Below, piece after piece: positions 7,994-17,100 of a stretch of DNA of 18,402 bases. A model generated the notes under the pieces. It searched no databases. It was not told where the DNA came from and saw nothing but the letters and a program-made list of their open reading frames with translations. Positions within the stretch are counted from its first letter, which is position 1. Each line of letters begins with the position of its first letter. The stretch lies in the NCBI GenBank assembly GCA_012064415.1, contig SSNU01000234.1, positions 374,559-392,960 of the forward strand, given 5' to 3'. A program made the translations under genes and the position numbers. Source of the DNA: Gyrodactylus bullatarudis. Its lineage: Eukaryota > Platyhelminthes > Monogenea > Gyrodactylidea > Gyrodactylidae.

Positions 7994-9316
7994 ATGCTAT
8001 TCTTGATGAATAAAATTCTCTCCGAAGATATTACAGCCCGAGAGATCATGGCTTATACATTCAGTAAATTCCAAAAGAAAAAACCACCCAGTACCACTAT
8101 CGTCCTGAGTATTTTAAAGAGGTGTCAACAACATGTACTGGATGAGAGAATCAGGAAGTTCGTAGCAGATTTCGACACGAGAATCAATGTTACAGTGGAG
8201 GAATGGCAGGAGTTCAATGAAGAAAATGAATCAGATCCCTCCATCCTGATTGGTAAGAAGATAATTCTCATTAAATGGCTTCTGACCATCTTCAAGCTCA
8301 TCAAACATCCTAGGGACATGTTCTACCTGATCAGGAGACACTTTTTGATGGCTCCACTATTTGTTTATGCCGAAGTTGATCTCTACTGTGACCTTAGAAC
8401 TAAGCTGTATGGATTTGTAGAAAACGAATATAGTCGTTCTTTGGTTGAAGAGCTTACCTCCTACATTCTAAAGCATAAATTCAATAGAGATTGCCAGAGA
8501 ATCTTTCGTAATGATTTGATTGAGGTGAAATTAGATTACCTCTTTCATTCATGCCTAAACGGCCCAACATACTATACAATCTTGAATGTTTATTACGCTG
8601 TTTCGTTCGCCTTCTTTTACTCGGTTGGTAACTACAAGATTGGCAGATATAGAAACTTTTACTATCCCTGTGACGAAGTGGAATCACAAATTCTGCCTAG
8701 CCAGAAGGACACTCTAAGTGATTTCGAGAAAAGAATGGTCTGTGTTGAAAGCATCGAGGGTCTCATTGCTAATCCAGCTATTTCATTGAAACAGCTAAAA
8801 GATGCAATTCTGGACCTGTTTATCAAAGAGCGGGATCTATTGTTATCCAGAGACTTCAAGTGTATGATAATCAGATGTGGTAGGTACTTTGAGAGCCGTA
8901 TGTGTCGGAAGTTGTTCTTCGATAATCCCAAGGGCTATTTTATTGTACACGAAGCCTTGAAAGATACTGAGAAAGATGAGATTGAACTGGCAGAAAAGTT
9001 GAAGTTGACACTCGTCCTCACGTCATTGCTGTTTATAATTCGTTTGCCTGAGATCCTTTTTGATTGTAAAACTTTTCTCACCCATGTTTGTTTGTTGATC
9101 ACTCATTTGGATGAATCCAAGGCGAAGTTTATAGAACTACTCAGAGACACAGAGTTGAAGAAGATTCTAGAGTCCACTGAAGATTACAGCCGGTCAGTGG
9201 ATGATTTTGCTTCTAACAACACAAGACACGTGACAAGGAATGAATTTCCATTGTTCCTGAAAATCTACTGGGTATTTCAATCGAAACTTTTGATAGATAG
9301 CTCTGCAAAGGACTAA
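7994..9316 (+). CDS. Unknown protein A, 440 aa, paralogue of B and C
   Basis: This is a complete intronless frame. I do not recognise the family. It aligns along its whole length with the proteins at 10606-11943 and 12838-14220, and is closer to the latter. Shared landmarks in A are F60-D61 with W71, K94-W95 followed by HPRDMFYL, NVYYA at 198-202, the block SRDFKCMIIRC at 285-295 (nearly identical in C), and LTSLLFIIR at 342-350. It looks alpha-helical and charged, without signal peptide or clear membrane span. The first Met (7994) is preferred over Met5 because it puts F60, D61 and W71 at the same residue numbers as in C. Unlike B and C it lacks the C-terminal cysteine cluster and ends SSAKD. 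It lies between two MULE relics whose ends face it. AATAAA follows at 9407-9412. Function unknown. Confidence 0.82.
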   Translation: MLFLMNKILSEDITAREIMAYTFSKFQKKKPPSTTIVLSILKRCQQHVLDERIRKFVADFDTRINVTVEEWQEFNEENESDPSILIGKKIILIKWLLTIFKLIKHPRDMFYLIRRHFLMAPLFVYAEVDLYCDLRTKLYGFVENEYSRSLVEELTSYILKHKFNRDCQRIFRNDLIEVKLDYLFHSCLNGPTYYTILNVYYAVSFAFFYSVGNYKIGRYRNFYYPCDEVESQILPSQKDTLSDFEKRMVCVESIEGLIANPAISLKQLKDAILDLFIKERDLLLSRDFKCMIIRCGRYFESRMCRKLFFDNPKGYFIVHEALKDTEKDEIELAEKLKLTLVLTSLLFIIRLPEILFDCKTFLTHVCLLITHLDESKAKFIELLRDTELKKILESTEDYSRSVDDFASNNTRHVTRNEFPLFLKIYWVFQSKLLIDSSAKD

Positions 9317-9406
9317 TATAAAGCTGTTCTGGAAATAGTCTTCGCCTTAGATTTGATGCTGACGTTAAAAATATGATTTTCTTATCTATTTTTTTATTTC
9401 GAACCA

Positions 9407-9412
9407 AATAAA
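9407..9412 (+). terminator. Poly(A) signal of gene A
   Basis: AATAAA lies 91 nt after the stop codon of gene A. Confidence 0.5.
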
Positions 9413-9775
9413 TGATATCTCAGAAAGAGGGATAGATAAAGATCAATTTGGGAAGAAAAAATAATTTTTTCCGATCAAGATCAGATCTCAGATCCTGGAT
9501 CAAAAACAGGGTTGAAAAAATATTTTCTCTTCTTTATTTTACATTCTATACTTAAGAATCTATAGTCGATTTTAGTGCGGGAGCGAATTAGATCTATTTC
9601 AACATCCCTCGTGACAGTAAATCTAGTTGATATGTTTTATATGTTTTGATTGCTATCATTCCGTAGTTCGTCTCACTTAAATTATCCCTTTCATTCTACC
9701 ATGTTGCCTATTTTTAACAAAAATCCAAGAAAAATTATTTTATGATTAATTTGGTCACTTTTTATATTTTAATTT
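9413..9775 (+). other. Gene-free spacer after gene A
   Basis: AT-rich, with a cluster of GATC/AGATC words at about 9435-9500; no gene seen. Confidence 0.4.
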
Positions 9776-10102
9776 AGGGTTAATTCCAAAAATCACTCCA
9801 AAGAAAATTTTTTTTTAATATTCACCCCAAATATTTTTCTTTAAATAAGAAATAATTTAATTTAATAATTTCTCTACCCTTTTTTTCAGCGCTTCATATT
9901 TTACGGCTTTTGCATGGTCTTCCATAAATTTCGGTTACTCTGTGTAACCTTTAAGTACCGACTCGATCAGATTTTCGACGTCACGGAGCATGATAATCTC
10001 CGAGTAAGCTGCTTTGAATTCATTTGGAACATACTTTTTAATAACAACTTCCAACTTATTAGCGACGGCACATAGATGTCTACAGGGATATCCATTAATC
10101 AT
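9776..10102 (-). pseudogene. Mutator-like (MULE) transposase C-terminus and element end, right copy
   Basis: Read on the - strand from 10102: INGYPCRHLCAVANKL, KKYVPNEF, AAYSEI and RDVENLIES (second half of the SWIM zinc finger and following helix). One TAA (in GAGTAACCG) is followed in the same frame by FMEDHAKAVKYEALKKRVEKL and a stop. The terminal stretch GGAGTGATTTTTGGAATTAACCCT then follows, ending at 9776. It matches the left copy in inverted orientation. It lacks the 650-bp insertion and a 15-nt in-frame segment present in the left copy, so it is closer to the ancestral C-terminus. The catalytic core is absent. Confidence 0.75.
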
Positions 10103-10126
10103 TGCAAAACTAAAAAGGCATTGGCG

Positions 10127-10580
10127 GTTTTTGGCGCCAAATCGAATTTTGAAATATGATCATGATATTCATGAAAATAATTGTTTTTTATACAGTATTT
10201 TATTTTTTCAAACTGTAAAAGTAGTCAACCAAAATAATTATTTATGACTTGACATTTTTTAAATCTTTTTATAATTGTACAGATCAATCTATCCATTTTA
10301 TTTATTGTATTTTATTTCTATTTGTACAAGCAGATTTCGTTATAATTTGTATTTATATTTTCAATTTAATATAAGATTTTTTTCTAACAAAAAAAAAGAA
10401 TAGAATTCGAAAAAATCTTTTAATATTCGAACTCTCAATGACAGAATTGAGATTCTTGTAAAACTCATACATTCCCAACATCATATCAATTAGCTTTACT
10501 TCTGGATGAGAGCTGAAACTATTCTATTAAAGCCTATTTAAAAAAATATTATGATTGATAAGGAGTTGACTAGAATGAAA
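10127..10580 (+). repeat. Diverged copy of the 17.5-kb repeat, with palindromic E2F-like site
   Basis: From TTTGGCGCCAAAT (10130-10142) this follows the order of 17467-17765. Matching patches include AATTTTGAAATATGATCAT against AATTTGAAAAATGACCAT, GTAAAAGTAG against GTAAAAGTGG, and a later block TGTAAAACTCATACATTCCC-CATATCAATTAGCTTTAC against its counterpart at 17595-17635. The copy is diverged and contains extra AT-rich DNA (about 10240-10380). It lies between the right MULE relic and the 3' end of gene B, and only the right half of the fold-back element is represented. Confidence 0.5.
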
Positions 10581-10585
10581 TAGAA

Positions 10586-10591
10586 TTTATT
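10586..10591 (-). terminator. Poly(A) signal of gene B
   Basis: TTTATT on + is AATAAA on the - strand, 14 nt past the stop codon of gene B. Confidence 0.5.
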
Positions 10592-10605
10592 TTAAACTTC
10601 TTCTT

Positions 10606-11943
10606 TTATCGAATACAACAGAGACAGTAGCAAGTCTCTCTGTCAGTTTTCATCTTCAACAGGATCAGATAAATCTTGAAAAATTTCCTATAGTCATTCG
10701 TATTCTGGTATTCGTGTAAGGTTGATTTTAATTCAGAGTATTCCAAGAGGGGTTCGTTGTTTATTTTATCTTCAATCACACTCTGTAGGGTCCCTTTCAA
10801 GTATTCATCCTCAATGAGGCTGGCAATCTTCTTAAAGTGCCTCCAGAATGACTTCCGCCGGTTCACTATATAAAGGTTCTCTATTATCATGGATGCTGGT
10901 AGTTCGAAATCCTCTTCCAGCCTCAGCATGAAGAGAAACGAGGTCAGGAATACGGTCATCCTCAATTTGATTGCAAACTCTTGTCTTAGATAGGGGAATT
11001 TCGAAATCCTCTCTGTGTCAACAAGATTCTCAGTCCTTATCAGATGGTTTGTCAACTCTGTCTCGTTAATTGAACTAGCACATCGTAGGAGCATATGCCT
11101 AAAGTCTTGGGAAGATAGGATTGTCCCTTTGGAGCTGAAGGTGAGAATGATCTGTTCAACTAACATTCCAACTGACTTTAACGGCTGATTTATGGCATCT
11201 TCAATTTTGCCTACTTCGCTCATTCTTTCATCAAAGTTGGCCAGTGGATCCATTTCATGGTTGGTTAGTTTTCTTTCAATTTCATCAGAGTAATACTGGA
11301 AGTTGGAACTTTTCACCTCTATCTTGTTGTTACGAGCGTAAAGAAGGCAGTATGTGTTGTAGACATTTAGTGCCAACATTAACGAAGGCTTGCAGTTTGA
11401 CGTATTCTTAATGATGTTGAAGAATTGGCCTTCTTCAAAGATCTTCCAATTCTCTTTTCTTTGGACGGTAAATTCTGTGTATGACCTGACAGCCTCTTTG
11501 AGGGGATCATACTCAATAAGATCAATCAGTTTAGTGTGAAAATAGGCCTCATAGAATTCTCGAAGGATAAATACTGGCATCTTACGCACCTGTTGTTCGA
11601 TCCACCAGTACATATCCTTTGGATGGTTGACAAGGAATAACAAGGTGGCTAACCATTTCGTCAACATGTAATTTCGGGCAAATAATACCTCGGATCCGCT
11701 CAGATCTCTCTTCGCATAAACCTTATCATATTTCTGCCATTCGGACTCGTCAATTTGAGGCCTTCTGTCAAAGATTAAACAAAAATCTTGTTCAGTTAAA
11801 TGAGCAGACACTTCATACAGAATCTCTTCAATCTCACTTGCCTTTTTGATTGATTTATCACGGAATCCCTGAAAAATTGTAATCAAGAGTACTTCTGCTG
11901 CATCTTTTTTCTCAACCAAATTACTTCTTATCTTGGTAAGCAT
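10606..11943 (-). CDS. Unknown protein B, 445 aa, paralogue of A and C
   Basis: This is a complete intronless frame on the - strand and the most diverged of the three paralogues. It keeps the shared landmarks: F58-D59 with W69 (the same D-to-W distance of ten as in A and C), K96-W97, then HPKDMYWW, LNVYN, a SQDFRHMLLRC block around D280, and FLTSFLFMLR ending at R341. The N-terminus is the same length as in the others within one residue, so the ATG at 11943-11941 is supported. The C-terminus is CYCLCCIR, with four cysteines in the last eight residues, a possible site of lipid attachment or metal binding (inference). There is no signal peptide or transmembrane segment. The gene is read opposite to A and C, and its start faces C across a 0.9-kb spacer. 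TATAAA on - lies about 40 nt before the ATG. The biochemical role is unknown. Confidence 0.85.
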   Translation of the reverse strand: MLTKIRSNLVEKKDAAEVLLITIFQGFRDKSIKKASEIEEILYEVSAHLTEQDFCLIFDRRPQIDESEWQKYDKVYAKRDLSGSEVLFARNYMLTKWLATLLFLVNHPKDMYWWIEQQVRKMPVFILREFYEAYFHTKLIDLIEYDPLKEAVRSYTEFTVQRKENWKIFEEGQFFNIIKNTSNCKPSLMLALNVYNTYCLLYARNNKIEVKSSNFQYYSDEIERKLTNHEMDPLANFDERMSEVGKIEDAINQPLKSVGMLVEQIILTFSSKGTILSSQDFRHMLLRCASSINETELTNHLIRTENLVDTERISKFPYLRQEFAIKLRMTVFLTSFLFMLRLEEDFELPASMIIENLYIVNRRKSFWRHFKKIASLIEDEYLKGTLQSVIEDKINNEPLLEYSELKSTLHEYQNTNDYRKFFKIYLILLKMKTDRETCYCLCCIR

Positions 11944-11981
11944 TAAGATGAAGTATGAAGTTTATTTAAAGATTTACAAAT

Positions 11982-11987
11982 TTTATA
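11982..11987 (-). promoter_or_regulatory. Possible TATA box of gene B
   Basis: TATAAA on the - strand lies 39 nt before the ATG of gene B. This is plausible, but AT-rich DNA gives many such words. Confidence 0.3.
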
Positions 11988-12234
11988 TTATCTGCGAATA
12001 TAGATATATCAACACAATATAGATTCATGTATAAACTATTTTTTAATCCAAGTATTTAGGGTTACTTGTCTATTGACTCTTAAAAATACATTGTACATTA
12101 GGTGAGGATCATCAAAACAATGTTCTGATAGATAATTTCATGCTGAATGATGATATTCACTTTTATTTAAGTCAGGCATATCTAGAACTGCCGAGGGAGA
12201 CTTTTTCTAGTATTTATTTTAAAGTAGCTCTAGT

Positions 12235-12288
12235 CTAATGAGGGCGAAATTTATATTAATGTAAATTTCTTTCTAAATTACTCATTAG
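12235..12288. repeat. Composite inverted repeat (stem-loop 1)
   Basis: CTAATGAG (12235-12242) pairs with CTCATTAG (12281-12288), and nested inside GAAATTTA (12246-12253) pairs with TAAATTTC (12262-12269) around an 8-nt loop. Confidence 0.65.
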
Positions 12289-12320
12289 TGTCTATACTGC
12301 ATATATTAGCTTAGTGTAAG

Positions 12321-12349
12321 TAGTAAGGATGAAAGCGAAAGGCTTACTA
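12321..12349. repeat. Inverted repeat (stem-loop 2)
   Basis: TAGTAAG (12321-12327) pairs with CTTACTA (12343-12349) around a purine-rich 15-nt loop. Confidence 0.5.
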
Positions 12350-12358
12350 TGACGATCC

Positions 12359-12387
12359 CTAATGACTTATTACTAATAAGTTATTAG
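12359..12387. repeat. Inverted repeat (stem-loop 3)
   Basis: CTAAT-G-ACTTATT pairs with AATAAGT-T-ATTAG around the 3-nt loop ACT: 12 base pairs with one mismatch. Confidence 0.65.
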
Positions 12388-12837
12388 TGACCTCTCGCAT
12401 GATCTTTGGATTTGTGAAATTTGATGAAAGTTTCTTCCTCAGTTAGTAATTTGAGGTTTTACAAGGGAGAGATGAAGTTTTTTTATTTTAAAGGCACTCT
12501 GAAAAACTTGTTTTAAGAATTTTTACTTGTAAGCGACGGATCAAAGTCAAGGGTTTGGATCACATACTGAAGGGATTGTGATTCGAGAAAACGCTTATTT
12601 GATTAGCTTAGTTTGAAAGATAGAAGAGTGTAGATTTCATGAATAATCTGGGCAAGAGATTTGATCGTGAAATCCAGATGTTTTAAATTTATTTAGATTT
12701 TTGAAATGAAAACTGACTTTTTCTGGCAATCTTTTAGATAGGAACTAAGCAATTCCGCATATTGATAAATCAATCTCAGTTTTCACTCATGATTTCGCAA
12801 TTCTTAATTAATTCACGTTATGTAGATAACTCTCATA

Positions 12838-14220
12838 ATGGATTTGCTCAAGCAGGAAATCTGCAACGAAACTGTCGACCTACCCACTCTTTTGGATCGG
12901 ATAACGAATAAATTCCTGCTCGATCATGTGAAAAGTGCAGAGGAAATCATACAAACACTAGAGTTGTGCCATGAAAACTTTAGGAGGAAGGAACATTTAG
13001 AATTCTGTACAACATTTGATCGTCAAATTAAAATGTCCGAGGATGACTGGAAAAATTTTCAATATCTCTCCGATAGGGAAGAAGAGGTGTGGTCGATAAT
13101 GGAAAGCGCCTCAGAAGAGGAGGCGAGAAAGCTATTCCTCAAAAAGTTCACTTTCGCCAAATGGATCTCGACGATATTTCGTCTCGTCTTGCATTCAAGA
13201 CAGATGTACTACCTGATCAAGAGACACATCACCATGGTTCCTCACTTTATCATGAGAGATGATGGCCTAGTCACATCAGTAAAAGCTTCCCTATTGAAAT
13301 TCATCGATGATAGTCAACTTATGGAGGTTATCAAGGTTAATTCTGACGTGGAGAAGAAAGAATACGATCAGATATTCCAGGAGGATTCCTTTGAAACTTT
13401 AATCAGGCAAAAGACTGATAGTAAAGACTTGGTAAGCAAGCTGATGAATATCTACTATGCCAGCTGTTTTTTCGCCTATAAAAGATATAACATGGCCAAG
13501 GAGATTCCACAAAAGACAATATTCTACGAATGTGACGAAGAGGAAGCCTGTTTCGTCAAAGACCAAAAGGAAACTCTGATTGACTTTGATGTTAGAACCA
13601 TCGATGTGGAACGAATCGAAGACGGTATCCTCAGTCCAATCAGGACTATTGAGAGTCTAATGGATGAAATAACCCTTCTATTCGTGATTAAACGAGAGAT
13701 GCTCCTATCAAGGGATTTCAAATGCATGTTTATCCGCTGTGCCAGCTACTTTTCCCATGTCAAGACGAGGATAAATCTTCTAGAGGGAGCCTACAACAAG
13801 TCGATTCCAGTGGAAGAAAGGATCAAGGGGATCTACCTACTCAAGCGAAAGGTTGCCGTAAAGTTGAGATTCGCCATGTTCTACACCTCGTTGCTCTTTA
13901 TTATTCGGATCCCTACGTCGAATCGGGTTCCTGAGACCATGATCTCTGACAATGCCTCCCTGATCAGTCTGGTAAGCAACTTTTGGACAAGATTCAAAGT
14001 TATCCTCAACATGGTCACAAATGAGGAAATGAAAAAGATCCTTGTCAAGGTGGTAGATGACCTGCTAGAAGGTCAAACATTGGAGTCATTTCTCAAGTTT
14101 GAGGAAGCTTACAGCGATTTTCAGATTGATAAAGATTACAAAATTTTCTTAAAGTTTTACTATGTAATCTATACGATGAAGAAGCATGAACCGCCGAGAC
14201 AAAAGTGTCTCTGCTGTTAG
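12838..14220 (+). CDS. Unknown protein C, 460 aa, paralogue of A and B
   Basis: This is a complete intronless frame. The ATG at 12838 gives an N-terminus that aligns residue for residue with A up to F60, D61 and W71. An acidic insertion (about residues 80-97, rich in Glu) precedes K108-W109 and STIFRLVLHSRQMYYLIKRH. Further landmarks are MNIYYA, the FYECDEEE block, LSRDFKCMFIRC at about 290-301, and FYTSLLFIIR at 348-357. The protein ends KCLCC. A terminal CC can be a prenylation signal in Rab-type proteins, and such clusters can be palmitoylated, but there is no Rab domain here, so membrane attachment is only a hypothesis. No signal peptide or transmembrane span is seen. AATAAA follows the stop within ten bases. 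I know no family that fits. Full-length conservation across three diverged copies argues for a selected function. Confidence 0.87.
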   Translation: MDLLKQEICNETVDLPTLLDRITNKFLLDHVKSAEEIIQTLELCHENFRRKEHLEFCTTFDRQIKMSEDDWKNFQYLSDREEEVWSIMESASEEEARKLFLKKFTFAKWISTIFRLVLHSRQMYYLIKRHITMVPHFIMRDDGLVTSVKASLLKFIDDSQLMEVIKVNSDVEKKEYDQIFQEDSFETLIRQKTDSKDLVSKLMNIYYASCFFAYKRYNMAKEIPQKTIFYECDEEEACFVKDQKETLIDFDVRTIDVERIEDGILSPIRTIESLMDEITLLFVIKREMLLSRDFKCMFIRCASYFSHVKTRINLLEGAYNKSIPVEERIKGIYLLKRKVAVKLRFAMFYTSLLFIIRIPTSNRVPETMISDNASLISLVSNFWTRFKVILNMVTNEEMKKILVKVVDDLLEGQTLESFLKFEEAYSDFQIDKDYKIFLKFYYVIYTMKKHEPPRQKCLCC

Positions 14221-14227
14221 TTGATGT

Positions 14228-14233
14228 AATAAA
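14228..14233 (+). terminator. Poly(A) signal of gene C
   Basis: AATAAA lies 8 nt after the stop codon of gene C, unusually close. It implies a very short 3' UTR. Confidence 0.5.
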
Positions 14234-17100
14234 GTTCATGAAAAATTTCTATAAACATTTACCTTTGATATTGAAAGACAAGTTGGAACAAGTGGAAATT
14301 CATAGTTTTATAAGAGGAATTAATAAATCGTATTCTTTCAAGTCAAGTTAATGTTGACGAATTTTGGGTACTTGTCGGGGGAAAGAGCTATGACTATAGT
14401 TGGGAGGGGATAGCGGTCAAAATTGCTCCAATGCTTGCGAGTGTTTTATGAAGCAAGAAATGATTGTGAGAGTCAGTGGGAAATTCTCTATCAACTGGAT
14501 TAGAGTTGGGTGAATTTTATTTTTTAATCATGCATCAGCTGTTTCGTGGTAATATTTTAATTCTACATTTCATAAGCTTATTTGGTGAGTACAGTTTGAA
14601 GCCAGTCTTGCCTTTGAAGGTTAAGTTATTTGTTCATATTTTGCTTGATCAGATTTAGCGAAAGTTGCAAGAAATTTTTTCCAAAGATCAATGAGCGGTC
14701 GGATTTCGAAACAGGCGATCATCAGTTATTTTCGTAGTAAACTGTTCATTGACATTAAAATTCTTCTGTTAAATTGGAATTTTTCTGTTTTAATGAAAAT
14801 TGAATGAAGTTTCTCAACATTTTAAAAATAAGCAGAGCAATCCCTGCTAGTTATACTCAAGTACGAGTGAGCAGTTCAGCACTAATTAGCTATAATTAGA
14901 TTCAAAGATTTATTTTTAAGGATGATAATACTACTTGAAAGTATAACGATCATTTCTAAATAATTTGTTATTGAAAAATATGAATCGATATTTATATTTA
15001 ACAGTCTCTCATATACTCAATCGATAAGTTTAATTTAGAACAGAATAACTTTATTCCAACGACCGCATGGTCAAATATTATTTACACTTTATTAGAGAAT
15101 GTATCTCCCAGTACTAAAGTTTCAGTCGAAACTTGTTCACAAGGCTCACATCATATTTTTATTTTGATAAAGATAAAACCTATAAAAAGGCTATAGAATG
15201 TCTAAAGTTTATTAGTACTCATGATACAATTCTCAGAGCAGAGAAAGTACTTTATCAAGAGAGGAAATAACTTGTCCAGATTTATAATTTATTCAAAATT
15301 TGATTGACGAACAGACGAATTGAACATAAAGCTAGTTGACATGAAGATGAGAATTCCCGATTCTTGGAAAACACTCAATTTTTTCATTCTCTGGATAGTG
15401 GAAACTTTTTGAAAAAGTGAAAATTAGATGAATCTTTGAAATACGAAAACTGGCTAAATTTATTCAGATTACTTTTTTTGTCTGAAATCTTTTTTATCCG
15501 ATTTCATAATATGATCCAAAAGATATTTGTCTTCCCAACTATTGGCAGAAAAATATTGATTTTTTTGTAAAAATAATTATTCTTAATTAATATTATAATA
15601 AATACTCATCTTGTCATGTCAACTACAGTTTTTTCAGCTTTGTCTATTCATAATAATACTAGGAAGAGTTGGAAATCTTTAGCAGAAATACAATCAAAAA
15701 CCTAAAATATCAAAATTATGAGCTATGTTCTAGCTAAGTGAAGTCGAGATGTATTTCAGGTGATCTAATTATTATTTTTTCAACTACACTGATCATGAAA
15801 AGATAGATTAGACTCAATTTTAGATTATTTTTAAATAGAAAACGACTTTCAATTTTTTATTTTAAGTTGAATTCCTATAATTTCTGACAACAAAGTTGTA
15901 TGGCATAAACTGAACAGATTATAATTGGACCTCTGTCAATTTCTAATGATTTAAAGTCATATCAAAAGAACCATTGAGTACAGTAGAATGAGCACACTTT
16001 CGCAGCTCAATCACATCATACATCAAGTCAATAAATTAGAGACATGACAAAAATAACTTTATTCTTTTTTATTCAAGTTTTCATTTGACTCATTTCAGGG
16101 ATGATGAGTTCTTTAATAGGCTAGTCAAGATCTCATATCAAAGTTATTAAAAGTAATTCATAGTAGTAATTATTCATGAGCCTTGCAATCCATATTGAAA
16201 CTATAATTTATTCTATAAGCTTATATGATTATAAGAATAAAAATGACAATTCACTCATTCTAAACTGACAAGTGAAAGAGATTCTCAATCCAATTAACAG
16301 AATCAAGAAAGATGAATCCATTGTGTGTATATGCTTCCATTTATGTCTGGTGGTGAGATAACCTGATCCGTTATCTTATTGATCCAAATAGACTCTAGGA
16401 TTGATTAAGGCCGTCTCTTTTATTTTATATACCCACTAATGATCAAATTAATTTATTAAAAATTGATTCAGAGGCATTTTTCGAGCCACAATTAAACAAG
16501 GATTCTAGCCAAGTCTACCTCTGGCCTAAAGAAGCTAAAGGAAATTAACATTCACCAGATTGACTCATTTTTTATTTGAAAGATTTTTGTATGATAACTC
16601 TTTAGGTCTATGATATTTTAGAATGGGCTGAACTAATGCAAGTTGGCCTAAATGTCTTTAGTTATCTAATTTGAATAGCTCTTCCTTATAAGGGCTGTAT
16701 GTACTGTATATTCAGTTTGAATATGATCATGATGAATAGAATTTCAGTATGGATTAGTCCTTTCTTCTCGGAGCTTTCTGATAACTGAGAAAATTGTGGT
16801 ATTAAAACAATGAGGTCTTTTTTGCAAACGCATTTCTGTTAAATATCTGGTGTTATTCCAGATAAAATTCTTATTGTTAATATTTCAACAAAAACGAGGA
16901 GTTAATAGAAAAAGATGTAGCGGCCAGTTACAACTGGATCCCTTTCTCAAGAAAAGACAATGAACTCAGTGAAACCCTACCCCTCCTCCCTGTGATATTC
17001 TTTCAATTCCCATTAGTCCAATCACATATGTATAAAGCCGGTGTAAGAGTCTGATGAGAACCGGTGAAATAAAAGCTTTATTACTCATTATTATTAAGAA
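14234..17100 (+). other. Gene-free AT-rich region
   Basis: I see no supportable gene, RNA gene or long repeat in these 2.9 kb. Short hairpins are present: AGATAAC/GTTATCT (16356-16376), TATCTGG/CCAGATA (16844-16864) and CCAGTT-AC-AACTGG near 16924. A CCAAT followed by TATAAAG lies near 17019-17037. These are too weak alone to call features. Confidence 0.45.

Larger units (their letters stand above)
11944..12837 (+). other. Divergent intergenic region between genes B and C
   Basis: This 0.9-kb spacer must hold the 5' control regions of both B and C. I find no coding frame. Its notable content is a run of three stem-loops at 12235-12387. No clear TATA box is seen in the last 100 nt before gene C. 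Confidence 0.6.

Noticed and set aside
6026..9775. Gene A as cargo of a Pack-MULE (gene captured between MULE ends)
   Set aside because: The outer ends of both MULE relics point inward toward the gene, the reverse of a capture, and transposase sequence lies outside on both sides.
10014..10247. 77-aa ORF on the + strand
   Set aside because: It is antisense to the MULE SWIM region, which explains its openness.
14476..14658. 60-aa ORF starting MGNSL, resembling a myristoylation start
   Set aside because: It is short, without homology to the paralogues or transposons, in AT-rich DNA where such frames are expected by chance.
17038..17090. Hammerhead ribozyme-like core: CTGATGA followed by GAAA and a small hairpin, with GAGT/ACTC pairing
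   Set aside because: The 8 nt between CTGATGA and GAAA (GAACCGGT) cannot form a stem II with a loop, and CCGGT pairs instead with the upstream arm. Stem I is only four pairs.
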